8,478 bases of DNA from Sulfurimonas sp. (lineage in GTDB: Bacteria; Campylobacterota; Campylobacteria; Campylobacterales; Sulfurimonadaceae): contig JALUZQ010000143.1 of NCBI GenBank assembly GCA_027011725.1, forward strand, positions 1 to 8,478. The letters run 5' to 3'. The notes below the pieces were generated by a model. The model ran no database searches, had not been told where the DNA came from, and saw only the letters and a list, made by a program, of their open reading frames with translations. The stretch's first letter is position 1; each line of letters starts with the position of its first letter. Shown one piece after another: positions 1 to 7,257 of this stretch. A program made the translations under genes and the position numbers.

Positions 1-1194
1 TATCTCTACACCACTCTCTTCAAGTGTTGCTATAAGATCGTTTGCATCTAGTTTATCAAAGTTTGCAAGCATCAGTTTTTTTAGGTACTCTTTTTCTGCT
101 GTCTCAGCCCTCATCAAACTTCCGGCAAATATGCCTTTTCTCTCTAAGACCAAAGCACTTATATCTCTATCCATATCAAGGTCTAGCATCAACTCTCTTA
201 TGTCAGTTTCAAATACAGCATCCATCATAGAGAACATCCCTGCCAAGTACGCTTTGTTTTTATTTTCAGGGCTTGCTTCGGCTTCCATACGCTCTGCACG
301 TTTTATTGCCAACTCAAGCACGCTCTTTGAAGCCGGATTCGAAGAAGCCTCTGAGTAAAGATAGACTAAAAGCCAACGTAAAAGCTTTGCTCTTCCCATT
401 AAAGTAATTACCTGCGTCAAAGACTCTATTTTGACATCAAATTTTTTCATATTATTAAAAAAGCTTACAAGTTTGTAGGAGAGATCAGGCTGTTGTCGTA
501 TGAAGCTCTCTAACGCCTGTGTCGAATTATCATCTTTAATGATTTTTATAAGCTGTAAAATAATAAACTGCATCGGCTCTTTTTGACCAAGCAGTTCAAT
601 CTCTTGAGGCTTATCTAAAAAATAGCCTTGGAAATAATCAAATCCCATATCGTAGTAGTATTGATAATCTTCCTGAGTTTCAATGTTCTCAGCAAGAAGT
701 TTCATACGAGTGCTTTGAAATTTTTTTACAAGATTTTGTAAATTTTCATCTTGAGAGAGCAGCGTATCCATACGAATAATATCCACAAAATTAAAAACTC
801 TTGCAAACTTTTTTATCATATCTGCACTTGAGTCAAAATGCTCGATGGATATCTCAAAACCACGTTTTTTATACTGTATTATTTTTGATACCACTTTGTC
901 ACTCAGCTCTATATCTTCTAAAATGTTCAAAATAAAACGCTCAGTGTCAAGGACATCCAATATCCCTTTACTTAACGTAACAGCATCGACATTAATAAAA
1001 ATCTTATCCCGTTTTGTGACATATTTTTGCAGCTCTTTGTTTGTAAGCGAGTGGATAATGAGTGATGCTGCCTCTTTAAGCGGTGTAGTAAGCCCTGCTA
1101 AAACATCTCCATTTTCTTTAAAGAGAAGATCATATCCAAAGACATTCTTCTCTCTATCAAAAACTTTTTGTTTGATTAGACTTACTGTGTTCAT
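1..1194 (-). CDS. Degenerate EAL plus HDOD domain signalling protein (YuxH-like), 3' end outside window
   Basis: The frame is open for 398 codons and runs off the left edge. EAL-HDOD (YuxH/COG3434) proteins are about 400-410 residues, so probably only a few residues are missing. The N-terminal EAL-like domain covers about residues 1-205. Its C-terminal half is well kept, with a LLAENIETQEDY stretch (E169, E172) and DYFQGYFLDKP at 186-196. Its catalytic half is eroded: the EAL signature reads YDLLF at 21-25, the metal-binding DDFG position reads EHFD at 118-121, and the usual glutamate before it is an asparagine (FILNILE). Cyclic-di-GMP hydrolysis is therefore unlikely. An HDOD domain follows (about 210-398), with the PDLSYKLVSFFNN and LMGRAKLLRWLL signatures; HDOD usually mediates protein-protein signalling. 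The ATG directly abuts the hemC stop (TAA|ATG), and I see no Shine-Dalgarno sequence, so translation probably depends on coupling to hemC. The function is unknown; a scaffold or c-di-GMP sensor role is inference. Confidence 0.88.
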   Translation of the reverse strand, partial: MNTVSLIKQKVFDREKNVFGYDLLFKENGDVLAGLTTPLKEAASLIIHSLTNKELQKYVTKRDKIFINVDAVTLSKGILDVLDTERFILNILEDIELSDKVVSKIIQYKKRGFEISIEHFDSSADMIKKFARVFNFVDIIRMDTLLSQDENLQNLVKKFQSTRMKLLAENIETQEDYQYYYDMGFDYFQGYFLDKPQEIELLGQKEPMQFIILQLIKIIKDDNSTQALESFIRQQPDLSYKLVSFFNNMKKFDVKIESLTQVITLMGRAKLLRWLLVYLYSEASSNPASKSVLELAIKRAERMEAEASPENKNKAYLAGMFSMMDAVFETDIRELMLDLDMDRDISALVLERKGIFAGSLMRAETAEKEYLKKLMLANFDKLDANDLIATLEESGVEI

Positions 1195-2154
1195 TTAGAG
1201 TCGCTGTGGCATTTCATCTTTAAACGCAGCTTCTTGTGCCTCTTCAAGAAGTTTGAGTGCGCCCGCATCTATCATCTTTTTCGCTACTTTTACACCAAGA
1301 TCTTCTGCCTCTGCTGCGTTTACAGTTACATTTTCTTGCATAATATGTGTTCCATCAGCAAAGCCAAGCATTACTCTAAAAGTGATTTCTCCTGCGTTTA
1401 ACACAGCATTACAAGCAACCGGTGCAGAACAACCCGCCCCGATTTTAGAAATAAAGTCACGCTCAATTTGCGTACAAAGATAGGTATCTGCATCTTTGAG
1501 ACTCTCTGCTATCTCTTTAACCTTCTCATTTCCGCTAATAATCTCTATGCCGAGTGCTGCTTGACCCATCGGCGGTATCATCATATCAAGGGAGAGTTTT
1601 TGCGTGTAGGGAATATCTTTTAGCAAATCAAGTCTATTCAGACCTATCCATGCGAGAATGATGGCATCATACTGACCCTCTTTGAGTTTTCTCAAACGCG
1701 TATTTACATTTCCGCGAAGGTCTTTTACCTTCAAGTCAGGTCTTTTTTGTAAAAGCTGCATACGACGTCTCAAACTTGTTGTACCCACAACTGCAGCTTG
1801 AGGCAGTTCTTCAAGCGTTTTGTATGTGTGTGAGAGAAAGACATCACTTTGATCTTGTCTTTTTGTCACTGCTGCAAGTTCAAGACCATCGGGCATATAA
1901 GTCGGGACATCTTTGAGACTATGTACTGCAAGCTCAGCGTTTCCAGCGAGCATCTCATCTTCAAGCTCTTTTGTGAAATGCCCTTTTCCGCCTATGAGTG
2001 CAAGTGGTTTATCTAAGACCTTATCGCCGTTACTGACTATTTTATTGAGTACTACCTCAATCTCAGGATAGCTTTTTTCTATTCTCTCTTTGATGTGATA
2101 TGCTTGCCAGAGTGCCAAGTCAGAAACACGAGTTGCAATTGTCAGTTTTTTCAT
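1195..2154 (-). CDS. hemC: Porphobilinogen deaminase (hydroxymethylbilane synthase)
   Basis: This cytoplasmic enzyme joins four porphobilinogen molecules into hydroxymethylbilane, the linear tetrapyrrole that leads to uroporphyrinogen III, heme and siroheme. The 319 residues match the family's usual 305-320. Visible landmarks are the N-terminal IATRVSDLALWQA, the catalytic-aspartate motif HSLKDVP (D82), TTSLRRR at 125-131, LRGNVNTRL at 146-154, and GAGCSAPVA, whose Cys242 carries the dipyrromethane cofactor. The ATG overlaps the stop of the upstream thiol-disulfide gene by one base (TAATG), and the preceding AAAGTGAAAT is at best a weak ribosome site, so translational coupling is likely. HemA, the first committed enzyme of the same C5 pathway, is encoded three genes upstream in the same operon. 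Nothing is missing, and the identification is firm. Confidence 0.98.
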   Translation of the reverse strand: MKKLTIATRVSDLALWQAYHIKERIEKSYPEIEVVLNKIVSNGDKVLDKPLALIGGKGHFTKELEDEMLAGNAELAVHSLKDVPTYMPDGLELAAVTKRQDQSDVFLSHTYKTLEELPQAAVVGTTSLRRRMQLLQKRPDLKVKDLRGNVNTRLRKLKEGQYDAIILAWIGLNRLDLLKDIPYTQKLSLDMMIPPMGQAALGIEIISGNEKVKEIAESLKDADTYLCTQIERDFISKIGAGCSAPVACNAVLNAGEITFRVMLGFADGTHIMQENVTVNAAEAEDLGVKVAKKMIDAGALKLLEEAQEAAFKDEMPQRL

Positions 2155-2987
2155 TATTTCACTTTCAAATATTTTTTCTTTGTAGGGTCTATTTGTCCAT
2201 CAAGATAGACAGTAGGAGTTCCCGCCACCATTAAATCACGCGCAACTTTGAGATCATTTTCAGTCTGTTTTTTTACAGCTTCAGTGTTAATATCTTCAAG
2301 TGTAAGGTGTGTCCCCTCTACCTTGTTAAACGCATCAAGAATCTTTTGAGGATCCATTTCACGAGGATTTATCTTTACCGTATAAAGCGTTAAAACAACA
2401 TCTTTCGCACCTTTTTGCTCAGCTGCAGCAGCGGCTTTTACCAAAGTCGCAGAAGCAGGATGTAAACGCAACAGTGGAAAATGGTAATAATAAACCGCAA
2501 ATTTATTTGGCTCTTTTTTTAAGTTTTGAAGCGCACCCGGTACAAAACCTTTACAAAACGGACATAAAGGATCTGAAAAGATAACTATTTTATGTTTGGC
2601 ATCTTTATTTCCATAAATAAGATTTTCATCTCTATAGTATTCATCTTTAAACTTTGGTTTTATCTCTTCTCTAAGGTTTTTTCCACTCTCAAGATCTACT
2701 AAGTCTTTTGTAATTACTGTACCGTTTGAGAACCAAATCATCTTTTGGTCTATCACATCTTTTGGTTTCTTTTTAAGCACTGCTTTTACATCAACGATGT
2801 ATCCATTCCAACCTTTTACCTCTTTTAAAGGAACAACACTTTCCACATGAACATCCACATTTTTAATTCGTGAATTACCCATGAACTGGTCTTCTAAAAA
2901 ATCTTCTATAGTATCGCTTGTGTTTTGTGCGTATGCTGTGCTACTTAGTAGTAGTACTGTCGCTAATAATTTCCACATCAATGACAT
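2154..2987 (-). CDS. Periplasmic thiol-disulfide oxidoreductase/isomerase, DsbC/DsbG-like
   Basis: This is an exported thioredoxin-fold protein of 277 residues from the chosen start. Residues 1-20 (MSLMWKLLATVLLLSSTAYA) form a clear signal peptide with an AYA cleavage site. Residues about 25-110 resemble the N-terminal dimerisation domain of DsbC/DsbG (IWFSNGTVITKDLVDLESG pattern). The thioredoxin-like part follows, with active site FSDPLCPFC (Cys142 and Cys145) and the cis-proline loop AGTPTVYLDG (Thr257-Pro258). Such proteins oxidise, reduce or shuffle disulfides in periplasmic proteins. The redox direction cannot be read from CPFC alone. An upstream in-frame ATG at 3017 would add ten polar residues, but the ATG at 2987 has AAAAGGA five bases ahead and gives a cleaner signal peptide. 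The start lies inside fxsA, in another frame. The gene ends in a TAATG overlap with hemC. A role in cytochrome c or heme-protein maturation is suggested only by context. Confidence 0.9.
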   Translation of the reverse strand: MSLMWKLLATVLLLSSTAYAQNTSDTIEDFLEDQFMGNSRIKNVDVHVESVVPLKEVKGWNGYIVDVKAVLKKKPKDVIDQKMIWFSNGTVITKDLVDLESGKNLREEIKPKFKDEYYRDENLIYGNKDAKHKIVIFSDPLCPFCKGFVPGALQNLKKEPNKFAVYYYHFPLLRLHPASATLVKAAAAAEQKGAKDVVLTLYTVKINPREMDPQKILDAFNKVEGTHLTLEDINTEAVKKQTENDLKVARDLMVAGTPTVYLDGQIDPTKKKYLKVK

Positions 2988-3372
2988 CTGAATCCTTTTG
3001 TTTATTGATTTGTTCATCGTAAGAGTTTTTACAATTGTTTGATTTTACATGATAACGGTTAACAATCATACTCGTTATGACGCTAAATTGTAAAAGTGCC
3101 CCTATAATATCTGTTAAAAACCCAGGAATAATGAGTAAAATAGCTCCAATAAGGGTAAAAAGGTTCAATCGTTGAAACTCTTCAAGGTCTATGCAGCTAA
3201 ATGAAACAGCTCTCATATTTTCCATAAGCGTTTGTCGGAAATTTACAAGAATGCTCATCCCTATAAACGCAGTGATGAGTATCTCAAAGAATGTCGCAAG
3301 TCCACCGATTGCTGAAGAGATATTGACCGAGACAAGGACTTCTAAAAAGAGATAGAGTAAAAAGTAAAGCAT
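2941..3372 (-). CDS. fxsA: FxsA family inner-membrane protein
   Basis: This is a small integral membrane protein of 143 residues. E. coli FxsA, of similar size, is known for relieving F-plasmid exclusion of phage T7 when overproduced; its cellular role is not known. Hydrophobic segments lie at about residues 2-20, 23-44 and 71-104. The last holds the family signature LLIIPGFLTDIIGALL (79-94). A polar tail follows, ending in the acidic DVIDVEIISD typical of FxsA C-termini, which shows that the frame is real up to its end. The start ATG overlaps the proS stop by one base (TAATG). The last 15 codons and the stop overlap the start of the thiol-disulfide gene by 47 nt in a different frame. C. jejuni, as I recall, also has an FxsA-like gene between proS and hemC (Cj0544), so the position seems old. 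Confidence 0.87.
   Translation of the reverse strand: MLYFLLYLFLEVLVSVNISSAIGGLATFFEILITAFIGMSILVNFRQTLMENMRAVSFSCIDLEEFQRLNLFTLIGAILLIIPGFLTDIIGALLQFSVITSMIVNRYHVKSNNCKNSYDEQINKQKDSDVIDVEIISDSTTTK
2993..2999 (-). promoter_or_regulatory. Ribosome binding site deciding the start of the DsbC/DsbG-like gene
   Basis: The minus strand reads AAAAGGA, then five bases, then ATG at 2987. The site lies inside the fxsA coding sequence. It favours the second in-frame ATG over the one at 3017, whose upstream bases show no comparable purine run. A further ATG at 2978 would have 14 bases of spacing, so it is a poorer choice. The same AAAAGGA sequence serves proS. Confidence 0.7.
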
Positions 3373-5075
3373 TAGATACGTTCCATAATTTTTTCAAAAA
3401 TCTCATCTGCTTTTACGGCAGTTTTTGTTTTTGTTGCACGTTCAAAGATCTGCACTTCGCCATTGACAAGCTCTTTTCCAACCACAATAGTATATGGAAA
3501 ACCAATGAGTTCAGCATCTTTCATTTTAAAGCCAAAACGCTCTTTTCTATCATCAAGCATCACTTCCACACCTGCACCTTGAAGCTGTTCATAGAGCGCT
3601 TCACCCGCTGCTACCTGTGCTTCATCTTTGATGTTACTTATCATGATGTTTACCATATACGGTGCAGTCGCTTTAGTCCAAATACAACCACTCTCATCAT
3701 GGTGCTGTTCTATCACTGATGCAACAAGACGAGAGACACCCATGCCGTATGTTCCCATGATAAATGGCTGGCTCTTTCCGTTCTCATCCAAAAACTCCGC
3801 TTTGAGCGGCTTGGAGTATGTCGTACCGAGTTTAAAGATATGCCCTACCTCTATTCCCTTTGTAAAAGAGAGCTCTCCATCACAATGTGGACAGATATCA
3901 CCCTCATTTACCTCTGCTATCTCTGCAAAATATGCCACATCATCAAGCACACTTAGATCAACACCGATAAAGTGATAATCATCTTCATTTGCACCACAGA
4001 TGAGATTTTTAGCACCTTTTAAGTCGCTGTCTATCACGTGTTTTGCTTTATCTTGATCGAGTGGTCCTATAAAACCGGGCTTCAACCCTATCTCTGCTAA
4101 CTCTTCTTCAGTAACATCTACAATATCGAGTGCTTCTGTTGCGTTTAGCGCTTTAACTTCTTGCAGATTATCGCATCCTCTGACAAAGAAAAGGACTATT
4201 TCACTCTCATCTTCATAGATGACTCTTTTTGCAACACATTTGACTGTATAGTATGGGTCAACTTTAAAAAACTCAGCAAGTTCATCTATTGTTTTTGTAT
4301 CGGGTGTCAAAAACTTATTAAACTCAGCTTCAGGAGCCTCTGGAATTGTCGCTCTTGCACTGCGTTTAGCAGCTTCTATATTTGCACCATATTCACATTT
4401 TGAGCAAACCGCAATAGTATCTTCACCGCTATCGGCTAGTACCATAAGCTCTTTTGAACCACTTCCGCCTATTGCCCCGCTATCTGCTTCAACCACACGA
4501 AAGTCAAGTCCCAAACGCGTCAAAATTTTCTTGTATGCCGCTTCCATCGCATCGAACTCACGGTCAAGATCTTCTGTCGTTGCATGAAAAGAGTATCCAT
4601 CTTTCATAATGAACTCACGACCACGCATCAAACCAAAACGAGGACGAGCTTCATCACGAAACTTTGTCTTGATTTGGTAGAGATTGAGTGGTAGATTTTT
4701 ATATGAAGTCACACGGTTACGTACCAAGTCAACCATCATCTCTTCATGTGTCGGTCCGAGCACAAAAAGGTTGTTTTTTCTATCTTTGAAACGCAACAGC
4801 TCTTTTCCAAATTTTTCAATTCGTCCACTCTCTGCCCATAAATCCGCTGGCGTCACAAAAGAGAGTTCAACCTCTTGTGCCCCTACCTTTACCATCTCTT
4901 CATTGACGATATTCTCTATCTTTTTAATGACTCTTTTTGCTAAGGGAAGGTAGTTGTAAAGTCCTGCTGCAACTTGCGTAATAAAACCCGCACGTGATAA
5001 AAAGATATGACTCGGCAACTGTGCATCTGATGGTGCTTCTTTGGATGTTGGTATAAATGCTCTGCTTCTTCTCAA
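3372..5075 (-). CDS. proS: Prolyl-tRNA synthetase, bacterial type with editing insertion
   Basis: This class II aminoacyl-tRNA synthetase of 567 residues charges tRNA-Pro in the cytoplasm. Landmarks are motif 1 around 50-80, the proline-pocket GPTHEE (107-112), motif 2 [17 protein letters not shown] (139-155), and motif 3 [10 protein letters not shown] (441-450). The bacterial insertion domain that hydrolyses misacylated Ala-tRNA-Pro occupies about 228-394. It is flanked by CSKC (224-227) and CPHC (395-398) and contains the conserved editing lysine (YTVKC, K279) and a GANEDDYH segment (H368). The anticodon-binding domain runs from about 473 to the end. The start codon is TTG: it is preceded at seven bases by AAAAGGA, and the resulting [18 protein letters not shown] aligns with the expected family N-terminus, so no other start is needed. 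Only 3 nt separate it from hemA, and it overlaps fxsA by one base. Confidence 0.98.
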   Translation of the reverse strand: MRRSRAFIPTSKEAPSDAQLPSHIFLSRAGFITQVAAGLYNYLPLAKRVIKKIENIVNEEMVKVGAQEVELSFVTPADLWAESGRIEKFGKELLRFKDRKNNLFVLGPTHEEMMVDLVRNRVTSYKNLPLNLYQIKTKFRDEARPRFGLMRGREFIMKDGYSFHATTEDLDREFDAMEAAYKKILTRLGLDFRVVEADSGAIGGSGSKELMVLADSGEDTIAVCSKCEYGANIEAAKRSARATIPEAPEAEFNKFLTPDTKTIDELAEFFKVDPYYTVKCVAKRVIYEDESEIVLFFVRGCDNLQEVKALNATEALDIVDVTEEELAEIGLKPGFIGPLDQDKAKHVIDSDLKGAKNLICGANEDDYHFIGVDLSVLDDVAYFAEIAEVNEGDICPHCDGELSFTKGIEVGHIFKLGTTYSKPLKAEFLDENGKSQPFIMGTYGMGVSRLVASVIEQHHDESGCIWTKATAPYMVNIMISNIKDEAQVAAGEALYEQLQGAGVEVMLDDRKERFGFKMKDAELIGFPYTIVVGKELVNGEVQIFERATKTKTAVKADEIFEKIMERI

Positions 5076-5078
5076 AGT

Positions 5079-6359
5079 CTAGTCCTTTTGTAAATGATGT
5101 TTATATTGATCTGGAATGTTATCATGCGAATCATTTAACATGTACTGCATCGCACCTGTGACAGTATCACTCTTTGCTTCATGTGATGCTTCTCTCATTT
5201 TTTTGGTCATATCATGTAAAAAGCGTTTTATGGCCTGTTGTGCCATTTTTTTGGCTTCAAATTCACACTCTTTTGGTATAAAGCCTTTTTTAAGTGCACG
5301 CTGCGTTTCAATTTCTACTGCAGCATCTGCTTTTTGATATATCTCTTTTATAAGAGGCTCTACATTAAGTGCATCGAGCCACTCAAAGAACTCAACAACA
5401 CTTCGTCCGACAATTCCGTGTGCCTGTCTTACATACTGCTCACGCTCTGCTTTGTTTGCATCAACGATGTTTTTAATGTCATCAACCACAAAAAGTTCTA
5501 TGTCATCTCTTGGTTTTATCTCAATATCACGCGGAATAGCTAAGTCAAACCAAAAACGCTTAAACGCAGTCTTCTCTACTAAATCACAGGTAATAATTGG
5601 GTAACTTGCACTTGTTGCTGTGAATATAATATCAAACTCATTGATAGCTTTGTCAAGATTTCCAAAGTCATAGACCTCTGCATTACACTCAGTAGCAAGC
5701 GCTTCTGCTTTTGAGCGTGTTCGGTTTGTAATGTAAGTCTCTACACCATCTGAAACAAGATGTTTCGCACATATTTCACTCATCTCACCCACACCGATGA
5801 CAAGCGCCTTTTTCTCTGCAAGATTATCTACTCTTGCTTTTATCTGTCCTATAGCTACAGAAGCAACTGAAACAGGTTTAGAAGAGATGTCAGTGAGTTG
5901 TCTTACTTTTGCAGCACATTTAAATGCCTGAGAGACGGCTCTTGACATTTTTTTGTCACAGTAGCCGCGCTCAAGTGCAAAGCGAAAAGCATCTTTGAGT
6001 TGTCCTGCTATCTGCGTTTCACCTACAACCATAGAGTCTATGGAACTCGCCACTGCAAAGAGATGGTGAATAGCACTACTGTCATCAACTATCTCTGCGG
6101 TCTCTTTAATATATTCTGGCGAAATATTACCTTTATATGTGAGCAGTGTCATCATATGTGTCAGCGCATCATCAATGTCACTACAACAGACATATATCTC
6201 CATACGGTTACACGTTGCTAGCAGCATCGCTTCACTAATGGATGGCGCTTGAACAAGCCGCTTTAAACATCCCTCTTTCTCTTCATCTGTATATGTAAAT
6301 TTCTCGCGAAGAGCGATATCGCTGTTTTTATGGGAAAAACTAACTGTTAAATAGTGCAT
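5079..6359 (-). CDS. hemA: Glutamyl-tRNA reductase
   Basis: This enzyme commits glutamate to tetrapyrrole synthesis by the C5 route: it reduces Glu-tRNA-Glu with NADPH to glutamate-1-semialdehyde, which HemL then converts to 5-aminolevulinate. The protein has 426 residues, normal for the family. The N-terminal catalytic domain starts HYLTVSFSHKNSDIALREKF and carries the nucleophile Cys50 in ATCNRMEIY. GETQIAGQ (113-120) belongs to the substrate region. The NADPH domain shows VIGVGEMSE (187-195) and TNRTRSKAEALA (211-222), followed by FDLAIPRDIE (271-280). The C-terminal helical dimerisation domain runs from about 305. The ATG overlaps the stop of the polyprenyl synthase gene by one base (TAATG). 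HemC is encoded further along the same operon. The C-terminal tail (Q415 to the end) is hydrophilic and His-rich, with no known role that I can name. Confidence 0.98.
   Translation of the reverse strand: MHYLTVSFSHKNSDIALREKFTYTDEEKEGCLKRLVQAPSISEAMLLATCNRMEIYVCCSDIDDALTHMMTLLTYKGNISPEYIKETAEIVDDSSAIHHLFAVASSIDSMVVGETQIAGQLKDAFRFALERGYCDKKMSRAVSQAFKCAAKVRQLTDISSKPVSVASVAIGQIKARVDNLAEKKALVIGVGEMSEICAKHLVSDGVETYITNRTRSKAEALATECNAEVYDFGNLDKAINEFDIIFTATSASYPIITCDLVEKTAFKRFWFDLAIPRDIEIKPRDDIELFVVDDIKNIVDANKAEREQYVRQAHGIVGRSVVEFFEWLDALNVEPLIKEIYQKADAAVEIETQRALKKGFIPKECEFEAKKMAQQAIKRFLHDMTKKMREASHEAKSDTVTGAMQYMLNDSHDNIPDQYKHHLQKD
5083..5089 (-). promoter_or_regulatory. Ribosome binding site supporting the TTG start of proS
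   Basis: AAAAGGA on the minus strand lies seven bases before the TTG at 5075 and is embedded in the last codons of hemA. Together with the fit of the N-terminal sequence to the ProS family, it supports a genuine non-ATG start, not a mis-called one. Confidence 0.7.
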
Positions 6360-7246
6360 TAGTAACTTCTTTGTATCATAGTATTGAGTATCTCAACGAG
6401 TGCTTCATCATCACTAAGCGCCTCTTTTGCTTCATCTGAGAGCTTTTGCGCAAGGGCGAAAGAGCGCTCTACGGTCTTATGCTCTGCCATTTTTGCTTGT
6501 ATCCAAGCACTCTCATCAGCAGAGATTTTCGTCCCGTGAGAAGCTTTAAGTCGTTCTTTGTCAGCATCATCAAGCAGTTCATAAAGATAGATATATGGCA
6601 GAGTACACTTCCCCTCTACAAAATCATTCATTGCAGGTTTGCCAAGCGTTGCTTCATCAGAGGTAATATCTAAAATATCATCAATTATTTGAAATGAAAG
6701 ACCAAGATTTTTTCCATAGAGTGCGTGTTTGTCTGCATCTTTACCGACAAGTAAAGCACTTGCTTTTGCAGCTGCTTCGATGAGTGTTGCAGTTTTGAGG
6801 TAAAGCATATCAAGGTATTTTTGCTCATTATCATTAAATGCTTCTGCCATATTGACATCCATCATCTCTCCTTTGGAGAGAGCGGTAACTGACGCGGCTA
6901 TGGTTTGCGCTACATCTTTGTCAAACGCAACGAGTTCTGTAAATGCTTTGGAGTAGAGAATATCTCCAAGCATTACAGCCGTTTTACTTCCCTGCGTTGC
7001 ATTTACAGAAGCAACACCACGCCTTGTATCTGCATCATCTATGACATCATCATGCAGCAGTGATGCAGCATGAATCAGTTCAACTATTGCTGCTAAAAGC
7101 GCTGCATCTTTATGTTCACCGGCAATCTTTAAAATAAGTTTTGCCCGCAGTCGCTTTCCACCGCTTAGTGTATTAAAAAGACGTGTCACCTCATCATAGT
7201 CACACTCTTGTATTAATCTTGCTATCTCTTTTTCTACTCGTTGCAT
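6359..7246 (-). CDS. ispB: Long-chain trans-polyprenyl diphosphate synthase (octaprenyl/heptaprenyl type)
   Basis: This is a class I isoprenyl diphosphate synthase of 295 residues that condenses isopentenyl diphosphate onto an allylic primer to build the all-trans side chain of menaquinone. It shows the first aspartate-rich motif in LLHDDVIDDADTRRG (D66, D67, D70), the second in QIIDDILD (D189, D190, D193), the GGKRLRA diphosphate-binding segment (29-35), and GKPAMNDFVEGKCTLP (202-217). The residue five positions before the first aspartate is alanine (A61), not the aromatic residue that stops growth in farnesyl and geranylgeranyl synthases; this points to a long product. The exact chain length cannot be read; Campylobacterota commonly use menaquinone-6, which would suit a hexaprenyl product. 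The symbol ispB is by analogy. It starts 11 nt after the secreted hypothetical gene and overlaps hemA by one base. Confidence 0.92.
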   Translation of the reverse strand: MQRVEKEIARLIQECDYDEVTRLFNTLSGGKRLRAKLILKIAGEHKDAALLAAIVELIHAASLLHDDVIDDADTRRGVASVNATQGSKTAVMLGDILYSKAFTELVAFDKDVAQTIAASVTALSKGEMMDVNMAEAFNDNEQKYLDMLYLKTATLIEAAAKASALLVGKDADKHALYGKNLGLSFQIIDDILDITSDEATLGKPAMNDFVEGKCTLPYIYLYELLDDADKERLKASHGTKISADESAWIQAKMAEHKTVERSFALAQKLSDEAKEALSDDEALVEILNTMIQRSY

Positions 7247-7257
7247 TCATCTCGTCT

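Noticed and set aside
845..1198. Rightward open frame of 117 codons across the 5' part of the EAL-HDOD gene
   Set aside because: It lies wholly antisense to a gene with clear domain signatures, its product is a serine/leucine-rich low-information sequence, and it has no ribosome site. The other rightward open frames up to about position 7905 are likewise shadows of the minus-strand genes.
2988..3017. Upstream ATG at 3017 as start of the DsbC/DsbG-like gene
   Set aside because: It would add ten polar residues before the signal peptide and lacks a good ribosome site, whereas the ATG at 2987 has AAAAGGA at five bases.
2154..3372. fxsA plus dsb-like pair as a phage-exclusion or defence module
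   Set aside because: FxsA is linked to phage exclusion only through an overproduction effect in E. coli, and both genes sit in a stable housekeeping operon with no mobile signatures nearby.
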